NCBI RefSeq assembly: GCF_000406165.1 | Contig: NZ_CM001977.1 | Location: 3,448,231 to 3,507,559 of the forward strand | Direction of reading: 5' to 3' | DNA length: 59,329 nucleotides | Origin: Dickeya zeae NCPPB 2538 | Lineage (GTDB): Bacteria > Pseudomonadota > Gammaproteobacteria > Enterobacterales > Enterobacteriaceae | In this document: in pieces, positions 7,414 through 16,694 of the stretch | How positions within the stretch are numbered: position 1 is the stretch's first letter | Layout of the letters: every line of letters begins with the position of its first letter | Position numbers and translations under genes: made by a program | Notes under the pieces: model-generated | Database searches by the model: none | The model's input: only the letters and a program-made list of their open reading frames with translations | What the model was told of the DNA's origin: nothing

Positions 7414-8874
7414 GTGTCTGCTTTGTCTCAACTCTCCCCACAGCCGCTGTGGGATATTTTTGCCAAAATCTGCTCTATTCCACATCCGTCTTACCATGAA
7501 GAAGCACTGGCTGCGTATATTCTGTCATGGGCAAAGGAGCGCGGCCTTCACACGGAACGCGATCAGGTTGGCAATATTCTGCTGCGTAAACCGGCGACGC
7601 CCGGCATGGAAAATCGTAAACCGGTAGTGATCCAGGCACATCTGGACATGGTGCCGCAGAAAAACAACGACACGGTACACGACTTCACCACCGACCCCAT
7701 CCAACCTTATGTCGATGGTGAGTGGATCAAAGCGCGCGGTACGACGCTTGGCGCAGACAACGGTATCGGCATGGCTTCGGCGCTGGCGGTGTTGTCTGAC
7801 GACAGCGTAGAGCACGGGCCGCTGGAAGTGCTGCTGACCATGACGGAAGAAGCCGGTATGGACGGTGCGTTCGGCCTGCAACCCAACTGGCTTCAGGGCG
7901 ATATTCTGATCAATACCGATTCGGAAGAAGAAGGCGAAGTTTACATGGGGTGTGCGGGGGGTATCGATTTTATGACCCGTCTGCCATTACAGCGCGAAGC
8001 CGTTCCAGCCGGTTACCAGACGCTAAAACTGGTCATCAAAGGGCTGAAAGGCGGCCATTCGGGTTGCGACATTCACCTGGGGCTTGGCAACGTCAATAAA
8101 CTGCTGGCGCGTTTTCTGGCGCACTACGCCACCGAGCTGGATCTGCGGGTTATCGACCTGCACGGCGGCACCCTGCGCAACGCGATCCCGCGTGAAGGTG
8201 CGGTGACCCTGGCGGTATCCGCTCATCACGTCGATGCCCTGAAAGACGCCGCGCAAGCCTATCTGGCCGTCCTCAAACATGAGCTCGCCGCCGTAGAAAA
8301 AAATATCACCTTGTTGCTGGAAACCGCAGACAGCACCACGGCTGCACTGACTACCGCCAGCCGGGATCGTTTCATCGCGCTGTTGAACAGCACACCGAAT
8401 GGCGTTATCCGCATGAGTGACGACATCAAAGGCGTGGTGGAAACGTCGCTAAACGTTGGCGTCGTCAGCATGACCGAGACGCAGGCAGACATTCACTGCT
8501 TGATCCGCTCGCTGGTCGATAGCGGCAAAGACTACGTGGTTAGCATGCTGACTTCGCTGGGCGAGCTGGCGGGTGCTGATACTGAGGCCAAAGGCGGCTA
8601 CCCTGGCTGGCAGCCAGATGCGCAGTCACCTGTGATGCATCTGGTTCGCGAAACGTACCAGAAGCTGTTCGGTAAAACCCCCAACATCATGGTGATCCAT
8701 GCCGGTCTGGAGTGTGGTTTGTTCAAGAAACCGTATCCGGATATGGATATGGTTTCCATCGGGCCAACCATCAGAGGCCCACACTCACCGGATGAACGGG
8801 TTCATATCGCCAGCGTCGGTCAATACTGGACGCTGCTGACAGCATTGCTGAAAGCCATTCCGGAACGCGCCTAA
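7414..8874 (+). CDS. pepD: Cytosol nonspecific dipeptidase (aminoacyl-histidine dipeptidase)
   Basis: PepD (peptidase D) is a zinc-dependent M20-family enzyme that hydrolyses dipeptides, including carnosine-like X-His, in the cytoplasm. The product has 486 residues; E. coli has 485. Metal and catalytic blocks are in order: QAHLDMVPQ (about residue 80), GTTLGADNGIGMA (about 115-127), TMTEEAGMDGAFG (about 150), NTDSEEEGE, GGHSG, and the late IHAGLECG. GTG 7414 is chosen as start because SALSQLSPQPLWDIF aligns with the known N-terminus and GGAG lies upstream; the ATG at 7390 adds eight non-conserved residues. Confidence 0.97.
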   Translation: MSALSQLSPQPLWDIFAKICSIPHPSYHEEALAAYILSWAKERGLHTERDQVGNILLRKPATPGMENRKPVVIQAHLDMVPQKNNDTVHDFTTDPIQPYVDGEWIKARGTTLGADNGIGMASALAVLSDDSVEHGPLEVLLTMTEEAGMDGAFGLQPNWLQGDILINTDSEEEGEVYMGCAGGIDFMTRLPLQREAVPAGYQTLKLVIKGLKGGHSGCDIHLGLGNVNKLLARFLAHYATELDLRVIDLHGGTLRNAIPREGAVTLAVSAHHVDALKDAAQAYLAVLKHELAAVEKNITLLLETADSTTAALTTASRDRFIALLNSTPNGVIRMSDDIKGVVETSLNVGVVSMTETQADIHCLIRSLVDSGKDYVVSMLTSLGELAGADTEAKGGYPGWQPDAQSPVMHLVRETYQKLFGKTPNIMVIHAGLECGLFKKPYPDMDMVSIGPTIRGPHSPDERVHIASVGQYWTLLTALLKAIPERA

Positions 8875-8881
8875 TCTGCGC

Positions 8882-8911
8882 CGGTGATGCCTGCTAATGC
8901 GGGCATCACCG
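8882..8911. terminator. Hairpin between convergent pepD and dinB
   Basis: A perfect 10-bp stem (CGGTGATGCC/GGCATCACCG) lies 8 bp after the pepD stop codon and before the dinB end. There is no strong U-tract on either side; it may serve both genes. Confidence 0.5.
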
Positions 8912-8946
8912 CCAGATACCGAAACACGTTCGTTTACAGCCAAACG

Positions 8947-10005
8947 TCAATCCCACGGCAAGAGCAGTTGCCGCTCAAGTTGTGGGTCCATCAACGACAC
9001 ATGCAACCCCACCAGCCGCACGCCCCGTGCATCACGCCGCTGCTCCCAACTTTCACGCGCCAGCCTTAGCAAATCCGGCTTGTTGAGTACCGGCCAGACA
9101 TGCTCCTGCGTGGTCTGACGAAAATCATCAAATTTCAGTTTGACCCCCTGGCGGGCGATATGCAGATCTGGGCGAACACGTCGCAGGCGTAGTTCCAGCT
9201 CGTCGTACAATCGTTCAATCAGCGCTTCGCAGGCAGTCCAGTCGTGAATATCCCGCGCCAGGGTCTTTTCTACGCCAACGGATTTTCGCAGGCGATCCGG
9301 CGAGACCTGGCGCTCATCAATACCGTGGCAGCGCTCCCATAGCACCCGACCGAATTTACCGAATTCCCGCAGCAACTCGCTCAGAGGGTAACGACGGACA
9401 TCTGCACAGGTATGTAAACCGCACTCAGCCAGCCGCCGGGCGGTCACGTTGCCGACACCGGGAATTTTTTCCAACGGCAACGCCAGCAGAAACGCCTCCA
9501 TCTGTGTGGGAGTAATCACACACTGCCCGTTGGGTTTGTTCTGTTCAGAGGCAACCTTGGCGAGGAATTTGATGGGGGCGACACCTGCCGATGCGGTCAG
9601 ATGCAGTTCATCGGAAATCGTCTGGCGAATTTCTTGTGCCATCAGGGTGGCGGAGCCCCCGCAATACGGGCTATCCGTCACATCAAGGTAGGCTTCATCC
9701 AGCGACAGCGGTTCAATCAGCGAGGTATAGCGGGAAAATATCGCGCGAATCTGCAGGGAGGTGGCTTTGTAAACCTCCATACGGCCGGGCAACAAGGTCA
9801 AATGCGGGCACAGTCTCAATGCGGTAGCCGTCGCCATCGCACTGCGGACGCCATAACGGCGCGCTGGGTAGTTGGCGGTGCAAATCACACCACGGCGATC
9901 GGCACTGCCACCAATCGCCAGCGGAATATCACGCAGGCGCGGGTTATCCCGCATCTCTATTGCGGCGTAAAAGCAATCCATATCGACATGAATGATTTTT
10001 CGCAT
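8947..10005 (-). CDS. dinB: DNA polymerase IV
   Basis: DinB is the Y-family, error-prone translesion polymerase of the SOS response; it extends past lesions such as N2-dG adducts. The 352-residue product starts MRKIIHVDMDCFYAAIEMRD, with the first catalytic aspartate at residue 8, and has the SLDEAYLDVTD catalytic block near residue 103. HhH and little-finger regions follow. ATG 10005 is preceded by GGAGGGGC; the longer frame is rejected. The C-terminus ends QLERQLLLPWD, resembling the beta-clamp-binding tail QLVLGL of E. coli only loosely. It is a single SOS gene with its own LexA box. Confidence 0.97.
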   Translation of the reverse strand: MRKIIHVDMDCFYAAIEMRDNPRLRDIPLAIGGSADRRGVICTANYPARRYGVRSAMATATALRLCPHLTLLPGRMEVYKATSLQIRAIFSRYTSLIEPLSLDEAYLDVTDSPYCGGSATLMAQEIRQTISDELHLTASAGVAPIKFLAKVASEQNKPNGQCVITPTQMEAFLLALPLEKIPGVGNVTARRLAECGLHTCADVRRYPLSELLREFGKFGRVLWERCHGIDERQVSPDRLRKSVGVEKTLARDIHDWTACEALIERLYDELELRLRRVRPDLHIARQGVKLKFDDFRQTTQEHVWPVLNKPDLLRLARESWEQRRDARGVRLVGLHVSLMDPQLERQLLLPWD

Positions 10006-10020
10006 CGCCCCTCCGATTAA

Positions 10021-10036
10021 CTGGATAAATATACAG
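10021..10036 (-). promoter_or_regulatory. LexA (SOS) box of dinB
   Basis: CTG-N10-CAG with an AT-rich centre (CTGGATAAATATACAG) matches the enterobacterial LexA operator except for one base (CTGG for CTGT). Symmetry extends outward to AA..TT. It lies 15 bp upstream of the dinB start codon. Confidence 0.8.
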
Positions 10037-10193
10037 TTAACTTTTACAGCAGGCAATCTCTTCTCTTTATGTAATGCCACCCTGTCGATGCGGCAGCGCG
10101 ATTAGCCTGACGCCATCAGCCGGAATAGTCCGATTTTTTATTCTTTTTTCCTTCCTGAATAAAACAGATACGGTGATAATGTGGTGGCGCGAC

Positions 10194-10221
10194 TTGACAT
10201 CAGGCTATCCCTCGCTATGGG
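10194..10221 (+). promoter_or_regulatory. Candidate sigma-70 promoter of dpaA
   Basis: TTGACA (10194-10199) and TATGGG (10216-10221) are 16 bp apart and lie about 105 bp before the dpaA start codon. This is the only clear promoter-like pair I see in the 322-bp gap 10006-10327, which otherwise holds the dinB LexA box and no gene. Confidence 0.4.
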
Positions 10222-10327
10222 GCATAGCCTAATGGCAGGACCAAGCCTGACAGATAAGGGAATACGGGGGCATCACCGCCACACACCGTATCAGACAGAA
10301 TCACAGTGCCAATAATCAGGATTAACA

Positions 10328-11053
10328 ATGCACAAAGTCGCGTTTTCGCTTGCGATGTTGTTTATTTTACCTTCCGTCGCCATCAGCAATAGCTACGCCA
10401 ATCAGGTCTCTCCGGTAGCGACAGAAACCAAACAGCAGGTTGCTGGTTCACCGGTTTATATTCAGATCTTCAAGGAAGAACGGGTGCTGGAGCTTTATGC
10501 CATGATTGGCGGCGAATACAAACTGGTACAGAGTTACCCGATTTGTAAATACTCCGGCGGTCTGGGTCCTAAAATGACCGAAGGTGACTTCAAAAGCCCG
10601 GAAGGGTTTTATCAGGTTGATTTAAAACAGCTTAAGCCGGACAGCCACTATTATCGCGCCATTAATGTCGGCTTTCCGAACGAGTACGACCGCGCGCACG
10701 GTTATTCCGGTCGTTACCTGATGATTCACGGTGAGTGTGTGTCTATCGGCTGCTACGCCATGACCAACAAATACATCGAAGAGATTTACACGTACGTGGA
10801 GAAAGCACTGCGCAACGGGCAGCAGAAAGTCGAGCTGGCGATTTATCCGTTCCGCATGACCGAGCAGAACATGAAACGTCACAGCCGCTCCAACTACTAT
10901 AAATTCTGGAGTCAGTTGCAGCCGGGCTACGCTTACTTCAACCGCATGCATCAGCCGCCAGCGGTGTCAGTGCTCAACGGGCAGTACGTGGTTAACCAGT
11001 CCGCGCCCGTTGGTCAGCCTGAATCACATTACGCGCTCGCCAAAACAAAATAA
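10328..11053 (+). CDS. dpaA: DpaA/YafK, L,D-transpeptidase-family murein enzyme
   Basis: The E. coli homologue (YafK, also LdtF/DpaA) is a periplasmic YkuD-domain protein that detaches Braun lipoprotein from peptidoglycan. The 241-residue product begins with a Sec signal peptide (about 1-25, cleavage after NSYA). The YkuD catalytic motif MIHGECVSIGCYAM (about 132-145) contains the histidine and the nucleophilic cysteine of the SIGC motif. Length and C-terminal tail match the family. It is convergent with yafJ, overlapping it by 30 bp at the 3' ends. Confidence 0.93.
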   Translation: MHKVAFSLAMLFILPSVAISNSYANQVSPVATETKQQVAGSPVYIQIFKEERVLELYAMIGGEYKLVQSYPICKYSGGLGPKMTEGDFKSPEGFYQVDLKQLKPDSHYYRAINVGFPNEYDRAHGYSGRYLMIHGECVSIGCYAMTNKYIEEIYTYVEKALRNGQQKVELAIYPFRMTEQNMKRHSRSNYYKFWSQLQPGYAYFNRMHQPPAVSVLNGQYVVNQSAPVGQPESHYALAKTK

Positions 11054-11791
11054 CACGAACTCGCCTGGCAGAATCCGATGCCAGGTTTCGTTGCCGGTCA
11101 GCGGTTGCGTCGCCAGCACAGTGACCACATCGTTAGGTGTGGTCTGCTGCTGAAAGTCTATCTCGACATCGTCATCCAGTAAGGTCGCTTTGCCAAACGG
11201 TGCCCGCCGGGTGATCCAGTGCAAGTGCGTCGAGCAAAATCCCATCACGAACTGCCCGTCCGACAGCAACATGTTAAACACGCCTTTTTTGCGTAGCTGC
11301 TCGGCCAGTGTGGCGATGTAGCGAAACACAGCAGGCCAGTTAGACGGCGTACGCGGGTAGCGTTGCGACAACTGGTACAACAGCCAGCAAAACGCGTACT
11401 CGCTATCCGTTTCCCCAACCGGGCGAAAATGGCCGGTCTTCAAACGCCGATAGCCCTTAAGCTGACCATTATGGGCGAACGTCCAGTTCCTGCCCCACAA
11501 CTCACGGGTAAACGGGTGGGTATTTTCCAGCGCGACCGCGCCACGGTTAGCCTGACGGATGTGAGAAACCACCGAGCAGGATTTAATGGGATAGTTCTGC
11601 ACCAATTCGGCAATCGGCGAGGTAAAGCTGGGTAGAGGGTCTTTAAAGGTACGGCAGCCGTTTCCTTCGTAGAACGTAATCCCCCAGCCATCACGGTGCG
11701 GCCCGGTACGGCCGCCCCGCTGCATCAAGCCGGTAAAACTGAAACAGATATCCGTTGGGACGTTGGCACTCATCCCAAGCAGTTCACACAT
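11024..11791 (-). CDS. yafJ: YafJ, putative class II glutamine amidotransferase
   Basis: A 255-residue single-domain protein of the Ntn-hydrolase class II glutaminase family. After removal of the initiator methionine the N-terminal Cys2 (MCELLGMSAN) would be the nucleophile, and the glutamine-site block SHIRQANRGAVALENTHPF is present. The family lacks a synthetase domain, so the ammonia acceptor is unknown. ATG 11791 is preceded by AAAGGAACC. It sits beside gmhA and dpaA as in E. coli. Confidence 0.92.
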   Translation of the reverse strand: MCELLGMSANVPTDICFSFTGLMQRGGRTGPHRDGWGITFYEGNGCRTFKDPLPSFTSPIAELVQNYPIKSCSVVSHIRQANRGAVALENTHPFTRELWGRNWTFAHNGQLKGYRRLKTGHFRPVGETDSEYAFCWLLYQLSQRYPRTPSNWPAVFRYIATLAEQLRKKGVFNMLLSDGQFVMGFCSTHLHWITRRAPFGKATLLDDDVEIDFQQQTTPNDVVTVLATQPLTGNETWHRILPGEFVLFCFGERVM

Positions 11792-11857
11792 GTCTGGTTC
11801 CTTTCACTACTACTGTTGCTGCTGCGCCGTATGACGACGGCGCCTCATGGCAGGCAA

Positions 11858-12439
11858 TCAGTTGCCAGCCATTTCCTTTTCAATCAACTGGATCAGAATA
11901 TGGATAGCCTTGATGTGCACTTCCTGAATCCGGTCGGCGTAACCGAAATGCGGTACGCGAATTTCCACATCGGCGGTACCGGCCATTTTGCCGCCGTCCT
12001 TACCAGTCAGTGTAATCACCTTCATACGCTTGGCACGGGCCGCACTGATAGCCTTGATGATGTTGCCGGAATTACCGGAAGTGGAAATCCCCAGCAGGAC
12101 ATCCCCTTCACGCCCCAGCGATTCGACATAACGAGAGAACACGAAATCATAGCCGAAATCGTTACTGACACAGGACAAATGACTTGGGTCAGAAATGGCG
12201 ATAGCCGGGTAACCAGGGCGGTTTTCACGGTAGCGGCCGGTGAGTTCTTCAGCAAAATGCATAGCGTCACAATGAGAACCGCCGTTACCGCAGGAAAGCA
12301 CCTTTCCGCCTGCCTTGAAGGCATCCGCCAGCAAAACCGCCGCATCCTGAATCGCCTGAATATTGGCATCATCACTTAAAAATGTATTCAGTGTGGATGC
12401 CGCTTCTTTCAGCTCATTACGGATTAAGTCCTGGTACAT
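11858..12439 (-). CDS. gmhA: Sedoheptulose 7-phosphate isomerase
   Basis: GmhA makes D-glycero-D-manno-heptose 7-phosphate from sedoheptulose 7-phosphate, the first step of ADP-heptose synthesis for the lipopolysaccharide inner core. The 193-residue product is a SIS-domain protein of normal length, with GNGGSHCDAMHFAEELTGRY near residues 51-70 and the phosphate loop GISTSGNSGN near 117-126. It is transcribed away from fadE, from the 355-bp shared upstream region. Confidence 0.97.
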   Translation of the reverse strand: MYQDLIRNELKEAASTLNTFLSDDANIQAIQDAAVLLADAFKAGGKVLSCGNGGSHCDAMHFAEELTGRYRENRPGYPAIAISDPSHLSCVSNDFGYDFVFSRYVESLGREGDVLLGISTSGNSGNIIKAISAARAKRMKVITLTGKDGGKMAGTADVEIRVPHFGYADRIQEVHIKAIHILIQLIEKEMAGN

Positions 12440-12743
12440 GGAATCCTCTCATTCAATGACATCATGATATGTAGGCGGAGCCTCTGGTGAGGCATGGGGT
12501 GAAACATCGGGCCATGATGAACCCTGTTACCGGGCGATGCCCGCCATTCCACGCCATAAAGAGACGCAACCTGTATTGCCGTGCAGTGTAGCGGATCGCC
12601 CAAACGACGAGAAGCAGACAATTGCCAAACGACGGCATCGCGCACCCGAGGTTTCATCCGGCAGCGAGTTTGTGAGTTAAGTTGTAATTGCGTTGTAAAT
12701 GAATTGATAAAAACAGCTTACTGAACTAAAACCACACTATACC

Positions 12744-12760
12744 AACAGGTCAGACCACAA
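12744..12760 (+). promoter_or_regulatory. FadR-like operator of fadE
   Basis: AACAGGTCAGACCACAA contains the perfect GGTC-A-GACC core of FadR sites, 34 bp before the fadE start codon. FadR represses fadE in E. coli, so acyl-CoA-responsive control is expected. The rest of the 12440-12794 gap shows no gene. Confidence 0.7.
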
Positions 12761-12794
12761 ACGTAAACGGATTAAACGGGCTGGAGAATAAATC

Positions 12795-15245
12795 ATGGTT
12801 GCAGTCAGTGTCCTGATCGTCTTGCTGCTTATCGGCGCTCTGCTCTACCACCGGGCTTCACTGTGGCTGAGCAGTGCGGTGCTTGTACTCTGGGTTGCCG
12901 TCATGGCGTCGCTGCATGTGTGGTCAGCCTGGTTGCTGCTGCCGCTTGCTCTTGTACTCGTGCCGTTGCTGGCAACGCCGTGGCGGCGGCGATGGTTAAC
13001 CGCACCAGCGCTGGCGGCGTTCCGCCGCGTTATGCCGCCGATGTCGAAAACGGAAAAAGAGGCGATTGATGCCGGTACCACCTGGTGGGAAGGCGAATTA
13101 TTTCGCGGCACGCCAGACTGGCGCACCCTGCATGCTTACCCCCGACCGGCACTCACACCGGAAGAACAGGCATTTCTGGACGGGCCGGTGGAAGAAGCCT
13201 GCCGCATGGCAAACGACTTCGAGATCACCCATGAGCGCGCCGATTTACCGCCAGAACTGTGGGCGTTCCTGAAACAACATCGCTTCTTCGCGCTGATCAT
13301 CAAAAAAGAGTACGGCGGGCTGGAATTTTCCGCTTACGCGCAGGCGATGGTGCTGCAAAAGCTGGCGGGCGTCTCCGGCATCCTGGCAATCACCGTCGGC
13401 GTTCCCAATTCGCTCGGCCCCGGAGAATTGCTGCAACACTACGGCACCGACGAGCAGAAAAACCACTACCTTCCCCGGCTGGCGCGTGGTGATGAGATCC
13501 CCTGTTTCGCGCTGACCAGCCCGGAAGCCGGGTCCGATGCCGGTGCTATCCCTGATCTGGGCGTGGTGTGCTACGGCCACTGGCAGGGGCAACAGGTACT
13601 GGGGATGCGGCTGACCTGGAACAAACGTTATATCACGCTGGCACCGGTCGCTACCGTGCTGGGGCTGGCGTTCCGGCTTTACGACCCGGATCACCTGCTG
13701 GGCTCCCAGGACGATGTCGGCATTACCTGTGCGCTGATCCCCACACAGACCGACGGCGTCAAAATCGGCCGTCGTCATTTCCCCATTAATATTCCGTTCC
13801 AAAACGGTCCGACGCAGGGCGAAAACATTTTCGTTCCGCTGGATTACATCATTGGCGGGCCGGGCATGGCAGGTCAGGGCTGGCGGATGCTGATGGAGTG
13901 CCTGTCCGTTGGCCGAGGCATTACCCTGCCGTCCAATTCGACCGGCAGCATGAAAAGCGTGGCGCTGGCGACCGGTGCTTACGCCCGTATCCGCCGCCAG
14001 TTCAAATTGCCGATCGGCAAAATGGAAGGGATTGAAGAACCGCTGGCCCGCATAGCAGGCAACGCCTACGTGATGGATGCCGCCGCGACCCTCATTACCA
14101 GCGGCATCATGCAAGGCGCGCGGCCATCGGTGCTGTCAGCAATCGTCAAGTACCACTGTACCCATCGCGGCCAGCGCGGCATCATCGATGCGATGGACAT
14201 CACCGGCGGTAAAGGCATTTGCCTCGGCCCGTCTAATTTTGTCGCCCGTCACTATCAGGGGGCACCGATCGCCATCACCGTCGAAGGTGCCAATATTCTG
14301 ACCCGCAGCATGATCATCTTTGGGCAGGGCGCGATTCGCTGCCATCCTTACATACTCAAAGAGATGAACGCGGCGCAGAATAATGACCTGAAAGCCTTCG
14401 ATCAGGCGCTGTTCGGCCATCTGGGCCACGTCGCCAGCAACGCCATGCGTAGCCTGTGGCTGGGCCTGACCAACGGGCGAACCAGTCGCGCCCCGGTCAA
14501 CGACGTCACCCACCGCTACTACCAGCGTCTGAACCGGCTGAGTGCCAATCTGGCACTACTGGCCGATGTGTCGATGGGGGTTCTGGGTGGTAGCCTGAAG
14601 CGCCGCGAACGTCTTTCTGCGCGGCTGGGCGATGTGCTAAGCCAGCTCTATCTGGCGTCTGCCACGCTTAAGCGTTATGACGAGGAAGGTCGCCAGGAGG
14701 CTGACTTACCGCTGGTGCATTGGGGTGTGCAGGACTGTTTGCATCAGGCGGAACAAGCCATCGTCGACCTGCTGCGCAATTTCCCCAACAAACTGGTGGC
14801 GCGGTTACTGCGTGTGATGATTCTCCCGCTAGGACAAGTTAGCAAGGCCCCGAGCGACCAGTTAGATCACCAACTGGCGCGACTGTTGCAGGTACCGTCC
14901 GCAACCCGCAGCCGGTTGGGACGTGGCCTGTATCTGCACACGGGTGCTCATCACCCGGCGGCGCAACTGGAACACGCACTGCGCGATATTCTGGCTGCAG
15001 AGCCGATCTATCAGCGTTTATCGCAATCGGCAGGTTACCCGCTGCCCTTTATGCAACTGGATAAACTGGCGGAACACGGGCTGGCGGAAGGGGTGATTAC
15101 GCCGGAAGAAGCCAACCTCTTGATGCAGGCGGAAACCAGTCGGCTGCGCTCTATCAACGTTGATGACTTTGCCCCGGACGCGCTAAGCGCACACAAGGTG
15201 GAGAGCAGGCAACGAGTACCGGTTGATGCTGATACCGTCGCCTGA
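12795..15245 (+). CDS. fadE: Acyl-CoA dehydrogenase FadE
   Basis: FadE catalyses the first, FAD-dependent dehydrogenation of fatty acyl-CoA in beta-oxidation. The product has 816 residues, close to E. coli (814), far longer than ordinary acyl-CoA dehydrogenases because of N-terminal membrane segments (two hydrophobic stretches in residues 1-60) and a C-terminal extension. The core shows LTSPEAGSDAG (substrate/FAD site), GPTQGENIFVPLDYIIGG and MDITGGKGICLG. AGGAG-like bases (GGAGAA) precede ATG 12795. Single gene under a FadR-like operator. Confidence 0.97.
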   Translation: MVAVSVLIVLLLIGALLYHRASLWLSSAVLVLWVAVMASLHVWSAWLLLPLALVLVPLLATPWRRRWLTAPALAAFRRVMPPMSKTEKEAIDAGTTWWEGELFRGTPDWRTLHAYPRPALTPEEQAFLDGPVEEACRMANDFEITHERADLPPELWAFLKQHRFFALIIKKEYGGLEFSAYAQAMVLQKLAGVSGILAITVGVPNSLGPGELLQHYGTDEQKNHYLPRLARGDEIPCFALTSPEAGSDAGAIPDLGVVCYGHWQGQQVLGMRLTWNKRYITLAPVATVLGLAFRLYDPDHLLGSQDDVGITCALIPTQTDGVKIGRRHFPINIPFQNGPTQGENIFVPLDYIIGGPGMAGQGWRMLMECLSVGRGITLPSNSTGSMKSVALATGAYARIRRQFKLPIGKMEGIEEPLARIAGNAYVMDAAATLITSGIMQGARPSVLSAIVKYHCTHRGQRGIIDAMDITGGKGICLGPSNFVARHYQGAPIAITVEGANILTRSMIIFGQGAIRCHPYILKEMNAAQNNDLKAFDQALFGHLGHVASNAMRSLWLGLTNGRTSRAPVNDVTHRYYQRLNRLSANLALLADVSMGVLGGSLKRRERLSARLGDVLSQLYLASATLKRYDEEGRQEADLPLVHWGVQDCLHQAEQAIVDLLRNFPNKLVARLLRVMILPLGQVSKAPSDQLDHQLARLLQVPSATRSRLGRGLYLHTGAHHPAAQLEHALRDILAAEPIYQRLSQSAGYPLPFMQLDKLAEHGLAEGVITPEEANLLMQAETSRLRSINVDDFAPDALSAHKVESRQRVPVDADTVA

Positions 15246-15306
15246 CAGGTCTGGCGCTTTTTCTGGTTGAAACATCGGGAAAAAGCGCCGGATTAATGCG
15301 TTATTC

Positions 15307-16509
15307 TCAGGCACCACTCTGACGCACGCGCGCCAGCAAGGCTTCAGGGCCATCGATATGCGCGGCGGCCAACACCAGCGTCTTGCCAAGCTGAATCGCA
15401 TGGCGCTGGCAGGCCTGACGAGCGGCCTCATCGGCAATGGTATCGAGATCAGCGACATGCGCCAGCCCGATGGTACGGCGAATCAATTCGGTGCCGCAGT
15501 AACCGACCGTGTCCTGCCATACCTGTCGCAGAAACTGTTCAACGTAGCCATCCACCGCCAGCGCCGGGTCACGGCTCTTTTCATGAGCCAACGCCGCAAA
15601 ACGTGTAGCGAAGGTCTGCCATACCGTCACGATATCCGCCAGACGGCGTTCCCGTGCATCGACAGCTTCACGTGGCGGCAACAACCCTGGCAGCCCGCAG
15701 TAATTCAGCAGCAGGTTACCCAGCACTGTACCAACATCAAACCCTATCGGGCCGTAAAAACCGAATTCCGCATCGATCACCTTCAGGCGGTTTTCCGCCA
15801 CGAAAATAGAACCGCTGTGAATATCACCGTGCAACAAGGCTTCCGCCTTGCTGAGGAAAGCATGCTTAAGCGCCGCGATGGCGCACAGCAGCGGGCGATC
15901 ATCCCGTAATGCCAGCACATCAGCCAGCAGCGCCGGGTCAAACTGATTGCGCTCATGTTCCCTGTACGGGTCGGTGAAAAACAGATCTTCGGTGATCTGA
16001 CACAGTTCCGGGTTGGTGAAACGACTGACCGCCGCTTTTTTCTCATGGGGAGACTGGTAGAAATCGCTATGGTGGAACAACGCCTGTGCCAGATACTCAC
16101 CCAGTTGTGCCGCCGCCTGCGGATAATCCTGCCCTTTCACCAGTTCACGCCGCCAGATCTCATGATCAGACAAGTCTTCTTGCACCATCACCGCCAGTAC
16201 CGGGTCATGATGCAACACCGCCACCGTGTGCTGCGGGCAATGCTGTGCGTGTGCCAGCAGCGTTTCCGCTTCAATACGGGCGCGATCCAGCGTTAACGGC
16301 CAGGATTCACCGACACAGCGAACGTAGGGCAACGCCTGCTTGACGATCACCCGGCTGACGCCTTGTGTATCACGGATCTTGAACACCAGATTCAGGTTAC
16401 CGTCGCCTATCTCATCGGCTGTTATCAACGACTGCGGATCCGCAACCCCGCCATACTGACGGGCGTACTGCACGGCATCGTCCGCGTTAAAAGTACGGTA
16501 AAGTGACAT
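15307..16509 (-). CDS. mtnK: S-methyl-5-thioribose kinase
   Basis: MtnK phosphorylates methylthioribose, released from methylthioadenosine, to methylthioribose 1-phosphate: the entry to methionine salvage. The 400-residue product has a protein-kinase-like fold, with a GDGNLNLVFKI ATP-binding loop near residue 38, the catalytic loop LLHGDIHSGSIFV and the metal-binding block VIDAEFGFYGPIGFDVG. ATG 16509 is preceded by GAGGT. It diverges from mtnA across a MetJ-box region. This gene is absent from E. coli, which excretes methylthioribose. Confidence 0.96.
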   Translation of the reverse strand: MSLYRTFNADDAVQYARQYGGVADPQSLITADEIGDGNLNLVFKIRDTQGVSRVIVKQALPYVRCVGESWPLTLDRARIEAETLLAHAQHCPQHTVAVLHHDPVLAVMVQEDLSDHEIWRRELVKGQDYPQAAAQLGEYLAQALFHHSDFYQSPHEKKAAVSRFTNPELCQITEDLFFTDPYREHERNQFDPALLADVLALRDDRPLLCAIAALKHAFLSKAEALLHGDIHSGSIFVAENRLKVIDAEFGFYGPIGFDVGTVLGNLLLNYCGLPGLLPPREAVDARERRLADIVTVWQTFATRFAALAHEKSRDPALAVDGYVEQFLRQVWQDTVGYCGTELIRRTIGLAHVADLDTIADEAARQACQRHAIQLGKTLVLAAAHIDGPEALLARVRQSGA

Positions 16510-16600
16510 GGTCAACCTCGTTTATCTACCTAGTGTGATGAATGTGTTTGCTATTTCTTGTTGTGTTATCAGCGCCATATCTTTTGAAGTATGGCGGGTA

Positions 16601-16633
16601 TAGACATAAAAGCGTTTGGACGTCTATACTTCT
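16601..16633. promoter_or_regulatory. MetJ-box array and promoter between mtnK and mtnA
   Basis: Four contiguous octamers resemble the MetJ box AGACGTCT: AGACATAA (5 of 8), AAGCGTTT (5), GGACGTCT (7) and ATACTTCT (6), at 16602-16633. The array overlaps a candidate mtnA promoter, TAGACA (16601-16606), 18 bp, TATACT (16625-16630). Repression by MetJ with S-adenosylmethionine is inferred for both divergent genes. Confidence 0.75.
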
Positions 16634-16694
16634 GTAAAGCATATTGGCAGAATAAGAATTCTGATGCAATAACGCAACACGGATTTAACCACCC

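Noticed and set aside
13245..14114. 289-residue minus-strand frame opposite fadE
   Set aside because: Shadow frame favoured by the GC-rich codon pattern of fadE.
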